Source: Lutjanus erythropterus
Lineage: Eukaryota; Chordata; Actinopteri; Lutjaniformes; Lutjanidae
Length of the DNA: 64,000 bases
Reading direction: 5' to 3'
Assembly (NCBI GenBank): GCA_020091685.1
Contig: CM034605.1
Coordinates: 32,194,425-32,258,424 of the forward strand
Shown here piece by piece: positions 1-61,104 of the stretch. Below the pieces are notes generated by a model, which had not been told where the DNA came from, searched no databases, and saw only the letters and a program-made list of their open reading frames with translations. A program made the translations under genes and the position numbers. The first letter of the stretch is position 1. Every line of letters begins with the position of its first letter.

Positions 1-1189
1 CTAGGTCCTAAAACGGCCTTGTGTAAGTACATAAAGAATATGATCATGAATAAGATACAGCTGTGAACACAAACTAACCTGTTGCTTTGTCCTTTCAGTT
101 TCTCTTCTATTTCTCCCTCCTCTCTTCTTCCCTCCCAGCCTGAACAACATAAATGTAGTGTTTTTACTTCATAAACATTTACTGTAGTTAGTGTTATACT
201 TTACTGCAACTCAGATAACTTATGTTACTTCACTATACTTTCATCATATACTTACAGTACATACTTGTGTGTGTGCTGCTTATCTGACATGGAGTCAGTT
301 TGACAGGATTTGGGTATAAACATGTAATTTCATTCAAAATATGGATCCTTATTCATAGATATTACTCATGTAATTTGCATACAAAACAGGTCAGATCAAC
401 CCACGGTCAGAAAAAGTCTACCTGCGCCAACACTTCAAAAGTAGGCCAATTCCACGGGAAAACCGGGGATCTGGCAATCCTGGATTTGGTTCGATGTAGG
501 CTAGATCTTTTTAAACGTACTTTACTACTATTCCACTGTTATATTAATTTACCTAGCTGGTGCTTTTATCCAAAGCCACATACAATAAATGCATTCAACC
601 ATGAGAATAAACTTTTTTTCTTTTCTTTTTTAATTTAGGGGGCCAGTGTTCAGTCAGAACAGGTGAGTTTTCAGCCTGCAAGATGTGCTTCTGCTATCTT
701 GATGTCTATGGGAGGCGCCTTACATCAAACCACATGTCTGAAGTCATTATAGAGGAATAGACTGTAGCCATTTTGAACAGTGCTTCTAATGATACTAAGT
801 AAGGTTCCATTCCATTCAGGTCAAACAGAGTCAGGGTGCTGCAATTATGTACACTGGATCACTGGAAAAGCTCTGTTACAGTAAATGGAACAGGGCCTTA
901 ATTAATGAATTCGTTAAATCCTTCTTTACCTGCTGTTTCATATCAATGTGGCTGCCAATGTCTATTGGTGTACCTAAATACACTGCAGCCCTTATTAATA
1001 TAATGAATTAGATACAACTGTGGTTGTTTTGTCATTTTGAAACTGCTGCTTTGAAAAAGGCGAGTAGTGTACCTTTAAATATGACAAAAAATTAAGGAAT
1101 GCAAATAAAGCTCACATTTTCAGTTGGTTGAGGACCCCTGGTGGCGGCTGAAGGGTCCGCTTGTCTCTTTTAGTTCCCAGCAAACAAGC
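1..1189. other. Intergenic, nothing recognised
   Basis: AT-rich sequence with no supported exon. A pyrimidine-rich stretch ending CCCAG at about 100-140 resembles a splice acceptor but leads to no convincing coding sequence. Confidence 0.6.
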
Positions 1190-1441
1190 CCGCACTGGCC
1201 CACTTAGGGCTGGCCTGAGGGCCCCAGGCAGGCTGCCTGCACAGGGCCCCGGAGAATTTGCTCATTGGCAAAACACTGGCCCCTCACTGCTGGCCCTGCC
1301 CACTGTTGACCCTCAATAAGCCCAGATGCTGCCCTCACCGGGACCAGGCAGGGCCCGCACTGATTTTGTAGTCTGTATGGGCCCACTTAGGGCACGACTG
1401 AAGGCCCCAAGCAGGCTGCCTGTGCAGGGCCGCTGAGAATT
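1190..1441. repeat. GC-rich duplicated segment (GCCCACTTAGGGC)
   Basis: Two imperfect copies of about 60 bp (1197-1260 and 1380-1441), each starting GCCCACTTAGGGC and ending GAGAATTT, lie about 183 bp apart. They resemble the GGGCCC-rich sequence at 2320-2530, from which they are separated by SINE and LINE fragments. Confidence 0.6.
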
Positions 1442-1442
1442 T

Positions 1443-1800
1443 AAGAAGAAGAAGAAGACATATTTTATTAATCCTAGAGGGGAAATTACATTCTTTTCAC
1501 TCTTTTGTAATTTTTGTACATACATGCTTGTTGTACAACACTTGGAGGGTGATTGGATGAACCAGGCCCGAAATACGAACACACAAACAGGACCTATAGA
1601 CATGCATTTGGACACATACATATAGTCAGCGCACCCTGAACAGTTAGGGGTTTGGTGCCTTGTTCAAGGGCACTTCAGCAGTGAACTGGCACCTCTCCAG
1701 CTACCAGTCCATACTCCATACTTTTGGTCCGAGTCACACTTGAACTGGCGACCCTTTGGGTCCCAAGCCAAGTCCTTACAGACTGAGCTACTGCCGCCCC
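1443..1800 (-). mobile_element. tRNA-derived SINE with TTC-repeat tail
   Basis: Read on the minus strand it starts GGGGCGGCAGTAGCTCAG (tRNA-like A box), has GCCAGTTCAAG (B-box-like) and ends in TTC repeats (1459-1443). Short ATTTAA-like sequence on both sides may be a target duplication. It resembles a SINE head common in percomorph genomes; the family name is not certain. Confidence 0.75.
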
Positions 1801-1802
1801 GA

Positions 1803-2131
1803 TTTAAATCATTTATCATTTATAATCTGTGTCAAACCATCCCTTAATCTATCAGCAATTACATGAGCAAACAATTTATAGTCAGAATTCAATAAACTAA
1901 TAGGACGAAGATTGGCAATATATCTCTTATCTACACCCTGTTTAAGTGTAAGAGTTATTGATCCCTCTTTCATCGTAGGTGTTAGTGTCTTTTTCCTTAA
2001 AATGTCATTTATAGGATCTCTAAATCCTTCCCCTAAAACTGTAAAAATTTGAAGTCAGTCCATCTTGTCCAGGAGCCTTTCCTACAGCTATTCTCTTAAC
2101 CGCCTCATCTAATTCTGGCAAACAAACACGT
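1803..2131 (-). mobile_element. Broken LINE reverse-transcriptase fragment (L1/Tx1-like)
   Basis: On the minus strand it translates as PELDEAVKRIAVGKAPGQDG and then, after a frameshift near 2060, GFRDPINDIL and YIANLRPISLLNSDYKLFAH followed by VIADRLRDGL. These are the fingers and palm motifs of a non-LTR retrotransposon reverse transcriptase. It is short, frameshifted, lacks the catalytic YADD region and is surely inactive. Confidence 0.85.
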
Positions 2132-2289
2132 TTGCCTGTTTGCTGCTATTTATTTTTCTTTGACAAGCTGCAAACTGAGGCCAGATGAAGAAAAAATATA
2201 TAAAAAACTGGCTATGGATGAGATATCTCTAGGCTACCTAGCAAATGATAAAATTTAGGCTAGACAAAAATGGGTAAGACAGTCACAGC

Positions 2290-2530
2290 CTTAAACAGGT
2301 GCTGACAACCCAAAACCCGCATGGGCCCAGAGGTAGAGAAGTTGTTGTGGGCCCGAAAGGGTTGACGTACACTGGGCCCGTGTGGGTTTTCTGTGGGCAG
2401 TTTGTTAGTGTGGGCTGCCCACACTGGGCCCGTTTAGGTTTGGTGTGGGTTGGTCCTAGCTCACAGTGCCGACAAAAACCCTGCGTGGGGCCTGCAGGGG
2501 CCTGTTTGCTGGGTTTGGTCCCAAAAACAG
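2290..2530. repeat. GGGCCC-rich degenerate repeat
   Basis: Recurring TGGGCCCG and GTGGGTT units in a GC-rich block within AT-rich DNA. Probably the other flank of the repeat at 1190-1441, split by the LINE and SINE pieces. Confidence 0.55.
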
Positions 2531-3225
2531 GCTAACAGTTAGCCTGAGTGATACGTGAGTATTAGCTCGTCTATACTGACACGGTGTCTGGCCTAAATTC
2601 TATTAAAAACAGAAACATTTAAAAGTTTTCTCACCATTTTCTCGACAAACAGTGAGATTTTGATTTCTAACGGCAGGCTGATGGAAATTTGATTAATCAG
2701 GTGTCCATGAATTTTGTCCAACTGGAGAACCAATCAGAAGCCAGAGGGAACTGTGCATGTCCATGTCAGCTCTCACCTACAGCATTATTACTGCACTCCA
2801 CAGCGTTCTTTTGTTAATAGTGTGGGTTTGCTGACATCTGCTGTTAAATGTAGAAATCACACTGCTTTTCACTACTTCTTATGGAAGGTAAAGGCCACTA
2901 AGATGGGCCTGTATATTCTTTATTTGATGTGTTATCACACGAAAAGGTGATACAATGCAATGTCAGTATTTTAAATGCACCTTTGAAATGTGTTCTGTAA
3001 ATAACTTCATCAGATAAATGTGGTTTCACTCTGAAATAATATAAGAGTATTAGTTTAATTGAAAAAGTGGTCATAGCTGACCTACAGAATAAAGCTCCAT
3101 GTCTGTCCTGCTCATATTAGACATGTCAATAAATGACAGTCTCTGTTATTTACAACCTATAAGTAGTCTGGCAGTTTATTTCCAGTTCCAGCCTCCAACC
3201 TCTCCCAGTATCGTTGCACATCTGT

Positions 3226-3314
3226 GTTGCTGAATGCTGTATTGTGTGGCTGAGAGAGCTGGTTGTGTCTGCAGTTGCCGACTCGCTGCTGTGTCATTGT
3301 TAGCATTTCCACTG
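3226..3314 (-). pseudogene. Diverged copy of a myt1l exon 15/intron junction
   Basis: It aligns, same strand, to 14280-14365, with long matching blocks such as ATTGTGTGG and a 17-base run ATTGTTAGCATTTCCAC, about 75% identity by eye. The match crosses the splice site, so it is a genomic duplicate and not a processed copy. It codes for EMLTMTQQR-like residues but has no splice context. Confidence 0.6.
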
Positions 3315-4182
3315 CTAACAATGATGTCCCCACGCTGTTGTTAGCATTTCCACAGCCTGATGGAGCGGAGGCTCCAATTAACAGTGGAAGCATTGTTTCA
3401 TTACAATCTACAGGCTGTGGTATTTTATTTACAGTGTCACAGTGTATTTATCAGTGTGCACTGGTGTGTTTTCTTCTCACATGGGCCGTCTTTGGTCTCC
3501 GTCCGCTCTAATCACTTCTAGTGCAGAAAGTTAATCGAAGTCTAAAACTTTGGGTACCACTGATTCGTCCTTGTTGGTCACTTGCACAGCATAGTTGTAG
3601 TCAGTAGCTGTTTTATTGTTTAAAGTGTCTCAGAGTTCTCTTAATGCTAATCAAAATACACATTTTTAAACCATGATTCTTGTTTTGCTTTGATTCAGAA
3701 GGGTTACAGAGTGGACATGTTACGGTTGAGACATATCTGATTGAATTTGTCAAAAAAATAGAACGTTTCCCAGTGCTTGTGCAGGTTTCCCACCTTTTTT
3801 AAACCAGGAAGTGAGACGTTTGATGTGAGTGAGATGCTTGTAAAACTGGAGTTGATGGAAATCTGGGACACAACATTAAAGGGCCAACATTTTCATTAAA
3901 AAAAATAAATAAATAGATAGATTTGGAAAGTTAAAACATTTGTTATCAGTAGGTATATTGTTAGTTTTAGATTTTGAAGACTTTGATCACATTCTAAAAT
4001 TGCTTGAAGTTGTGAATTCTTGTCTGGGATAAGGCTGTTTTCTGACACAGAGCAAGTTTAGAAATTAAAAAACTCAAGCAAGCCGTCCTGAAATTTGACC
4101 ATGACATTTCTTAAAATCAGAGCTTTGATAATGATCCCTTTAGACACGTTACGATGTTTAAAATTACAGCATTCTGGTCGCT

Positions 4183-4275
4183 AAGTGGTTAAGGTGAATA
4201 CCTTTGGTCCAGTTGGGGTCCTTTGCTGCATGTCATACTCCCGTCCCTCCCCTTGTCTCCTGTCGTCCTTCACAC
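4183..4275 (+). mobile_element. tRNA-SINE fragment
   Basis: TAAGTGGTTAAGG, then CCTTTGCTGCATGTC and a C/T-rich body match the interior of teleost tRNA-derived SINEs such as the one at 12106-12308, in opposite orientation. Head and tail are truncated. Confidence 0.5.
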
Positions 4276-4427
4276 TGTCAGGTGTCCAGTTTGCCCTGTA
4301 ACCTTTCAGAGATACATATCAAGTGCTTAACAAGGTGAAGGAGGAAATAGTTATTATTTTGAGATATTAGGTCAATATTTGATAAAGTTACTCTCTAATT
4401 CTTGGGATGTCCCACTAACCTTATGGG

Positions 4428-4520
4428 TTAAAGGGACACTTCACCCCAAAATCAAAAAATAGATTTTCTCCCTGGCCTGTAGTGGTATGGTATGGTAGGG
4501 TATGACATGCAACAACAAAA
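4428..4520. repeat. Partial TTAAAGGGACA-type MITE end
   Basis: TTAAAGGGACACTTCACCCC followed by CTGGCCTGTAGTG matches the left arm of the elements at 28385 and 60346. The rest is missing. Confidence 0.55.
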
Positions 4521-5459
4521 ACTTAATCTAACCAAGGGCACCACAATGGCTAGAGCCAGCGCTGCCACTTGAGAGGTCGTGTTAATAAGTTTAAATTGGG
4601 TGAGATAAAATATTTAGGATTATTATGTGTTATTAGTTATGAGACCTAGTTTAACAGGTACTGTATGCACCGTATTTAATGACCTGTCACGTTAACACTG
4701 GATCGTATCTTATATCTTGTCATTTCTACAATTAGTCTTGTGTGTTGATCAGAGTTGTGATTAATGATTTTTGAAGTTTGGGAATGGCCGCCCTTACTTT
4801 ACAGAAAGAGCAATACTCAAACACCAGAGCAGTGCATCAAGATGAGGTATGCACTGGGATGAGACAGAGAAGGACAGATCGATATGGAACAGGGCCCTGT
4901 AGCCTTGTTTAATTGCTCCAGTGTGAAGTGGATTACTTTGGCTAAATAACTAATTGAATTGGCTGCATCTGAATTTTAATTAATAAGCTGGTGACACAAC
5001 AGTGTCTCAATTAAGTGTGTAAAATTGTAGTTTGCTTTCGTTTTCCACTGCTCCCACAAGGATTAACAACTGTTAAAATGATCATTTGAGGATATCCTGC
5101 AAATTAGTGTTTATGTTTTTAACTCTAAGTCACTGGAATGGCTCATCTTTGAGAGCTGTACAGCATGACATGTACCAGAGGTGCAGTGTTGTGTAGTTTG
5201 GGTTTGCTGCCATCTGCTGGTGGAGGAGTGTGTCACAGTTTCAGGATGAAGTGAAGACTGTTCTGCAGGATGAGAATGATCTCAACACCATTACTTTAAA
5301 ATGTATTCAGATACAGTTACTGACTACCTGTTAAAAAATGTAGTCAATAATGTAATTCAAGTATCACAATATTGAATTAATGCAACCTGATTACTGTTGT
5401 GACTTTGGGATTACCGCCATAAAATATGATGAAACTGTTTACCGTAATATAACATATTA

Positions 5460-5692
5460 AGGGCTGATGATGACTGATAACTGATTAATCAGTTGATTAT
5501 TTCCTTTCGCTTAGTATCAGAGGAGTAAAGAAACCAGATGAATGATTATATTATATTATATTCACATATAAGAAGCTGAAATAAGAGAATTTTGACTTTT
5601 TTCTTTAAACATGATTATTAATCAATTATCAAAACAAAGCAGATTAATTTAATAGTTGATTAATAATAGAGTAATCATTGCAGCTCAATTTA
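5460..5692. repeat. GGGCTGCAAC-type MITE
   Basis: AT-rich inverted-repeat element: GATTAATCAGTTGATTATTT on the left and TAGTTGATTAATAA...ATTGCAGCTC on the right. Same family as copies at 30920, 39649, 56280 and 60309. Confidence 0.55.
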
Positions 5693-6030
5693 TTTATTTA
5701 TTGATTGATTGATTTAGGGACCGAAAATAGTGAAATTTCCACACAAGCATTTTTACACTAGAGGCCATGATAATGAATTGACAGCTGTGTGTTCACTGTG
5801 AATGGTAGTATATCGTTTTTTATTTTAATGTAATCCTAATAATAATCCTCAGTCTTACTAAATGTATCTGTAATCTGATTATGTCTTTTTTTAATCTGTA
5901 ATTGTAATGGAATACAGTTACTTTTTTGGTATCCACGTTACATAATCCTGCTACATGTAATCTGTTCCTCTGCATGCCGACCAACACACTAAAGAAAACA
6001 TGTTACAGGCCTCTGGCAACACATTTTTTC

Positions 6031-6036
6031 TTTATT
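6031..6036 (-). terminator. Probable myt1l polyadenylation signal
   Basis: This is TTTATT on the plus strand, so AATAAA in the transcript. It is followed on the minus strand by a T-rich stretch and then TTTAGTGTGTTGG, a typical GU-rich downstream element. It is a better-supported end than other hexamers in the region. Confidence 0.55.
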
Positions 6037-7895
6037 CAGAGTAAGATGTGTCAACATCCAGCATGACAAAAATTGTACAAAGTTCACAATTTATAAATGA
6101 AATATCACAGCAACTTGTGATCTCACACATTTATAGCAAAATTAAAATGTCAACAAATCCATGCTGTGTAGTACAAAAATAAATCAAACTTCAGTTCCAC
6201 AGAGAGCACAATAGTTTATACAAAATCCTGTCTTTGTTAATGGTCACTGAAAACCAGTCTCAAAATGAATTGGCTCAAATAAAATAATAAACTCTGATGA
6301 ATTCACAATAATTTATATGAAAAGTCAGCTTTCTAAATATGTGACAACCTGTTTGTGTTCCCTATAGATAGTCACAGATAACTCTATTCAGATTTGTTAT
6401 TTATGTACCAACATCAGATGAGCAGCCGGTTTGTGCTTTAAAATCCCGTTTCCCTTTTTACTGATAATGAGAATTAATTCAAAAACTGGTACTAGCTATT
6501 ACTCTACTGAAGCATTACTATATTGGCAAAAAGCTGCAGACACGATGCTGTGGAAAAAGGCGTATGCAGTCATGGATGATGGGTAGTAGAGTCCTGAAAG
6601 AGGACAGTAAAGTACAATAGATGAGATTCAATCAGGTGAACGACAAGCACCTTTTGCATTAGCTCTCGAAAAAGGCAAATTCTGAACATGATCGCTAACA
6701 ACTAGAACAACAGAACGGAGGGGTGCGTACAGTCGGGCGTGACGCCGGGCTGTATGACCCCTCGAAGGTCTCGTTCACCGTTTCTTCTGCTTTTTTTAAA
6801 ACCTTGAATTGATTGACTATTTAATCCTTTGTACAGTGATTAGATATAAAGTGCTGCTGGGGGATAACTTCATCTTCCTAAAACAGAGCAAAAATGAAAG
6901 AACATTGTTAATGTTTTTACACTTGATAATAGCCTACAGTATAACTGCTATGGTTATAATCCTCCTCCTCTCTGATTTCAAGTCCCTGTTCTTCCTCTCT
7001 CAGTGGTACTAAATCCACACCTACAGTGGCTCCAAGCAGTTGGTTGCTCTGATCGTGTGCCAAAGAGGTCACCTGGAAAATTGCACGCCGCCGTACGTAA
7101 GGATAATATCTTCAAGGACAAGTGCAAATAGTCTACTGGCACATAAGTGGGGACAGTGACCCTGTAAGTCCCGCTGTCATACTCTATAAATACTCTTTAC
7201 AAAACCCTCTGAAACCCTCCTTTTAGGCTCTCGGGTACTGCTTTTTAGTTTCTGTAAGAACATCAAAACATGGAAACGAAGGTGTCCCTGTGCAAAATCG
7301 TACAGAAAAAAAGTGGAACTCATATACTTTCGCTTCTAAAACTCAATGTCCAGGTTCCCTCCTCTTTTTTAAAAAGACTTTTTGTATTAAAAGATTTGTA
7401 TAAAAATCAATATTTTACATAGGCTATATTAAAAAGATTCATGTTACCCCGCTATGCTTATAAACAAGAAATTGCATATACCCAACCTTTTTTTTTTCCT
7501 TTGCAAATTGCATCCCGTACCGACTATAAACAAATTATTCACTTATTATATTGCTGAGATGTTTCTTGATCCTAGCAACACAAGTCTCGAAATTGAGCAG
7601 ATTTGATACTAGAAAGGCTAGAGTGTGGTCTATAGGTCATTGTCTTTACACATCGCTTCTATTGGAGATTAGTTAAGGATGAGCATGTGAACATGCATGC
7701 ACCGCACAGACGTCGTCCTCTAGGAATTAATTGGCTCTCCTAGATAATGGGATTTCCACCATCGGGTTTCCGTGTAATGATGTTTACAATAGAACTGTTC
7801 ATACATACATTCATACATACATCAGGTCAGTTTTCCTCTCCGGATTCATTTACAGCACCAATTAAAAATGCCCCCACCTACAGCTACACATCTTG

Positions 7896-8083
7896 ATTTT
7901 TTTTTTTTTTTTTTTTTTTTAAATCATCAAAACAAAACACAAACGTTTCTCAAGCATTGTCAGAAAATAAAGCGATCCGCAAACCAGTTCTTGCTCTGGA
8001 ACAATGTACACGCAAAAAAGAAGAAGGAGAAGAAGAAGAAGAAGAAGGAGAAGAAGAAGAAGAAGAAGGAGAAGAACAAGAAA
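7896..8083. repeat. Poly-T run and AAG/GGA purine tract inside the 3' UTR
   Basis: A run of about 25 T (7896-7920) and a (AAG)n/(GGA)n tract (about 8015-8083). In the transcript these are an A run and CTT/TCC repeats. Confidence 0.85.
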
Positions 8084-8615
8084 AAAACATCTAAAATCAT
8101 CGAGTCCAAAATCATCCAGTGAGGAGAAAAAGAAGTAGCTTCCTCCTTGCTTGTAGTTTTTTCATTTTTATTTCACTGTCCAGTTTTTTCATCTAAAATG
8201 CTTTGTTTGTCAAGCAATAAAAAGAACTTGCGTTCCGTTATCATTAGCTTACTGTTCAGAAATATACACTAAAAATGTGCATACATGAGCAGCTAGAAAC
8301 ATTACATGACACTATGTCAGCTCATATGAAAACGTACAAAATGTGAATGTCCTCAAAAACTATTTTGCCGTTTGACTCTTTTATGTTCTTCCTCAAAGCA
8401 AGGCCTAAAAAGAAAAGAACCAAAGAAAGAAATTATCTCGAGGTCTTCCTAAGCATAATACCTCTTTTTTTCAGAGAACAGAATTTAGAATATATAACAC
8501 TATAGAAGTTACTGCACCGAACCGAGGAGATCGAACCATCACCGCCTGTTTGTATGTGGATTTGATACACCACCCACACCTGCCGGGGGAACAAAAATCC
8601 CCCTCTGCTCAATAG

Positions 8616-57436
<48,821 letters not shown>

Positions 57437-57514
57437 CTGCAGAGGGGAGATAAGAGGGTGTTAGCCTCACCTGCCCAAACATGCTAATGCTCATTTGCAG
57501 TCAGACCTCTGTGT

Positions 57515-58102
57515 TGAAGGGATAATTTGGATTTTTTTTGAAGTGGGGTTGTATGAGGTACTTATTCTTGGCTAGTGTATTACCTGCCAGTAGATGGTGA
57601 TTGGTATGGACCCACTGTCTCTCAACCAGACCACACTGGCAAAAACATAATCTTTCCTCGCAGGACTGGTCCTCGGAGTTGCTGGGCTTCCACTGTCTTA
57701 ATCGGTTAGTTTGTGTTACTGGGTGACTTCAGTGAATCCGAACTAACCTTTTAAAACGTAGAAGTCACACAGTAACACAGAGAAATTAACTGGTCGAGGC
57801 AGCTGTAGACCAGAAACTGTTCTGTGAGATAAAATGACTGATTTTGCAAAACAGGAAAGGCTCTCTAACAGCAAGGTAAAGCAGTGAAAATATTCTAAAT
57901 ACAGCGTACACTTTAACTGGCAAAAATATGCTTTGTTGCTGACTCTGTTCACAGCAGTATATTGCTTAGCATCTTACACCGGTACTCTTGCTGCTTCTGC
58001 AAACTGGGGGTATGCTGACCATCTTCTGTGGGTACTACACCGACTATGGAGACGTACCTCATACAACCCTATTTAAAAAAAAAATCAGAAATATCCCTTT
58101 AA
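57515..58102. mobile_element. Fold-back element copy with TGAAGGGATAATTTGG ends
   Basis: Left TTGAAGGGATAATTTGG, right AGAAATATCCCTTTAA; inverted blocks TTAGTTTGTGTTACTGGG and ACACAGTAACACAGAG flank the centre. An internally shortened relative of the element at 30293. It begins 79 bp from window exon 1. Confidence 0.7.
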
Positions 58103-58539
58103 GGTTCAGTGGTTTGCAAACTACACTGGGAAAGTCTGCAATACACAAAGCAGCAATGGAATACGGAGCAAGAGAAGCAATGCCCCTTAAGTTCTTCTGC
58201 TGGGAAAAATATGAAACTTTATTTAACCAACATAATTAGACATGTACTCATTAACTATTGAGCAATTATAATAAAATGCTCCATTTCTTCCAGAAAACAG
58301 TTACAAAGGGATAAAATCGCTATCTTTGAAGCAAACAAAGCAGAAGATTCAGTTTATTTTCACATTCATTTATATTCAGGTAGCATCAATTTGTTCTTCA
58401 GGCAAAAGAAAATCACTGCGTGCATGCTCTGCAAACACTTTGTTCCAGACTGATATGCCCTTGTTCTGACGTGAACCGAGTGCAGCAAAACACAACTGCT
58501 TGTCTGGAATTGACTGTAAAAGACAACCTGTAGCCTGAT

Positions 58540-58740
58540 TAATTGAATCTTGCCAAGGCACCTCAGATTTTAATGTATTCTCTGGCTCCCCTCGGCAGCA
58601 GGGGGACAGATCCTAATCTGATAATCTGTGTATTCGCTCAGGCTATTGATCACAGGGGTTTAATCCATTTCACTCATCAAACCTCTGAGAGCCCCGAGCT
58701 GCTACCTGCATACCCCCCAACCAATGTAAGCTGCGCATTT
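58540..58740. promoter_or_regulatory. Candidate conserved non-coding element
   Basis: Non-repetitive sequence with CTGATTAATTGAATC, TCTGATAATCTG and CTATTGATCACAGG, between repeats and near both genes. Composition-based only. Confidence 0.3.
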
Positions 58741-60308
58741 GTGACTTTAGAATACATGCTGCTGTTTGTACATTTATGTATGAGTTTGTGTACGTGTGTG
58801 GCTGTGCACTCACACTTGGCACGTTTGAACAAAAGCACCCACACAGTCAGAATTATGATGAGTTCTGCTGAGTGTTTTGGCCATCAAATAAACCCCCTGT
58901 CCAGGCTGGAGTGTGAGAGAGCTAAACACGCTTTGGGCATGTTCACTCGGCTGTGAAATATCCCTGGCTCCTATTTTTACAACCTCTGGACGTTTCCCCG
59001 GCTCTGCGCTACTTAGAGTAAGACCTGATGTGAATGAATGGCACAAGGCTGTGTGCGAGACTAAGAAAATGGTAGTTGTTAGTCGATGTGTGCTGCTTTT
59101 GTGCTGGAGTGGCTGCGGAAAAGGCTCATGGCAGCGGTGAGGCGGTATTGTAGGAAGGTGAATCAGAGTCTTACAAACAGATTTCTGTTCCCTCTTTTTC
59201 TGTTTTTCATGTCAGTGTGTCCCACAGTCCAATATCCTAGCCATCTCCCCCTCCTCTCCCTCTTTCTCCTCAGTCCCGGACGTCCATCAGTCAGCCGGGG
59301 TCCAGTCAGCTGGCAGGCTCAATCTTGCCCGGCCCAGGGATTCCTTAATGGTCTGACCCCCTGTACCCCCCGCAAACAGAGCCCTCATTTCATTAATCTA
59401 AGCCCACATGGAAACTCATTCCCTGCTTGACAGCCAGACCTCTCCCCCAGGGCAGCGGGAGGGTGTGCGGGACAGTGAGGGAGTGGGGGTGTGCGGTGCG
59501 GCACTGTGATCAATAGTGCTTGTGACCAAACATCTCAAAAGCACATTAAAATGCCACTCATCCTGGCCCCTCCGTTCCAGGGACCTCTCCAAATAAATCA
59601 AGGGCCGGTCCCAGCAGGTTAGCGGCTGCCAAGGCAGGCGGGCTGGCAGGAGAGGAGGATAGGTGAGTGGGAGGAAGGAGGAGGAGGAGGAGGATAGGGA
59701 GCAGGAATGGAAAGAGGCGAGGGAGAGGGAAAAGTGCTGTGGGAATGGCAGACAGACACAGGCCATCATCCGCCTTCTCCTTCTCTGTCTTCTGTTGCTG
59801 CCTCTACCTTTATCTTAACAATGAAGTCTTAAAGGGATAATTCAGATTATTTAATGCGGGGCTGTAAGAGGTACTTATCCATAATGAGTTTACACTATAT
59901 TTAGAATGTTTCCACCACTTTACCTTTCCATCAGACAGCTTTTCTGATGGGAAATCGCCGTTATATAAGCCCAATATCGCTCTCTCCAAACCAACCAAAC
60001 TCCATGGGTGAAATCACTAATTCATCTCACAGAACATTGGAGTTGCTTGTCTACGGCTACCTGGATCTGTTTGTTTGGTTATTGTGTCATTAAAGGGGTT
60101 AGTTCAGATTCACCAAAGTCACACAATTACAAAAATAAACTAACAATTTGAGGCAGTGGTAGATCAGTAACTCCTGCGAGGTAAAATTACTCATTTCACC
60201 CATGGAGTTTGGTTGGTTTGGAGAAACTGATATTGGCTTATATAATGGTAGTTTCTCATCCCAAAAGGGCTGTCTGATGGCAAGATACAGCTGTGATGTG
60301 TGTGAAAT

Positions 60309-61104
60309 TAGAGCTGCAATAATTAAACAATTATTAATTGACTACTAAAGGGACAGTTCACACCAAAAATCAAAAATACATACTTTTCCCTTGGCCTGTA
60401 GTGCTGTTTATCCATCTAGACTTTTTTGGTGTGAGTTGCAGAGTTTTTGAGAGATCAGCCATAGAAATGTCCACCTTCTCTCTAATACACTGGAACTAAA
60501 TGGCACTCGGATGGTGGTGCTCCAAGTGCCAGAAAAATACACAAAAAAATCCAAAACCTCTCTTTCCAAAAGTCATGACCTGGTCTACTCTTCTTTCTTT
60601 TCTACTAGAAAGAAAGTGGTTCCTACATGAAACTGCTCACAATAAGGTCTGTGGATTATCTTGAGTAACAGGTACATGAGTTTTGGAAAGAGACACTGGT
60701 TTTGAATTTTTCATATATATTCTTTTGGTGGTTTGAGCATATATATTTCCAGAACTCTGCAACTCACAACAAAGAAATTTAGATGGAAAAATAGCACTGA
60801 AAATGTGTATTTTTCATTTTCGGGTCAACTGTCCCTTTAAATTAATCACCAGCTATTCTGCTTCTCAGCTTCTCAAATATGAATAATTGAATAATTTCTT
60901 GTTTCTTTAGTCCTATATGACAGTAGACTAAATTTCTTTGGGTTGTGGACAAAAAAAAGATGTTTTAGGATGTTATCATGAGTTTTGGGAAACAGCGATC
61001 AGGATTTTTCACCATCTGACATTTGACCAAACAACTAATTAATTAATTCAAAAAATAATCTATAGATTGACTGATAAACAAAATAATTGTTAGTTGCAGC
61101 CCCA
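60309..61104. mobile_element. GCTGCAAT-type MITE, second level of nesting
   Basis: Left GAGCTGCAATAATTAAAC, right TAATTGTTAGTTGCAGCCCC, inverted. Contains the family's GATCAGGATTTTTCACCATC block near 61000. Confidence 0.7.
60346..60840. mobile_element. TTAAAGGGACAGTT-type MITE, third level of nesting
   Basis: Left CTAAAGGGACAGTTCAC, right GGTCAACTGTCCCTTTAA. Shortened internally compared with the 690-bp copy at 28385. Confidence 0.75.

Larger units (their letters stand above)
2531..6009. other. Intergenic region downstream of myt1l
   Basis: Apart from the exon duplicate and repeat pieces listed separately, this is AT-rich sequence with no supported gene. Open frames here are short and lack family features. 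Confidence 0.6.
6010..8615 (-). other. myt1l: myt1l 3' UTR (probable extent)
   Basis: About 2.6 kb of mostly unique AT-rich sequence follows the stop, as expected for the long 3' UTR of MYT1L. It includes a 25-base A run and a CTT-type tract on the transcribed strand. The end is set by an AATAAA hexamer at 6036-6031 with a GT-rich stretch just beyond it (about 5970-5995). A second AATAAA at 8172-8167 could give a short form. The extent is inferred, with no transcript evidence. Confidence 0.6.

Noticed and set aside
100-200. Splice-acceptor-like pyrimidine tract ending CCCAG
   Set aside because: No coding frame or donor follows that could be tied to a gene.
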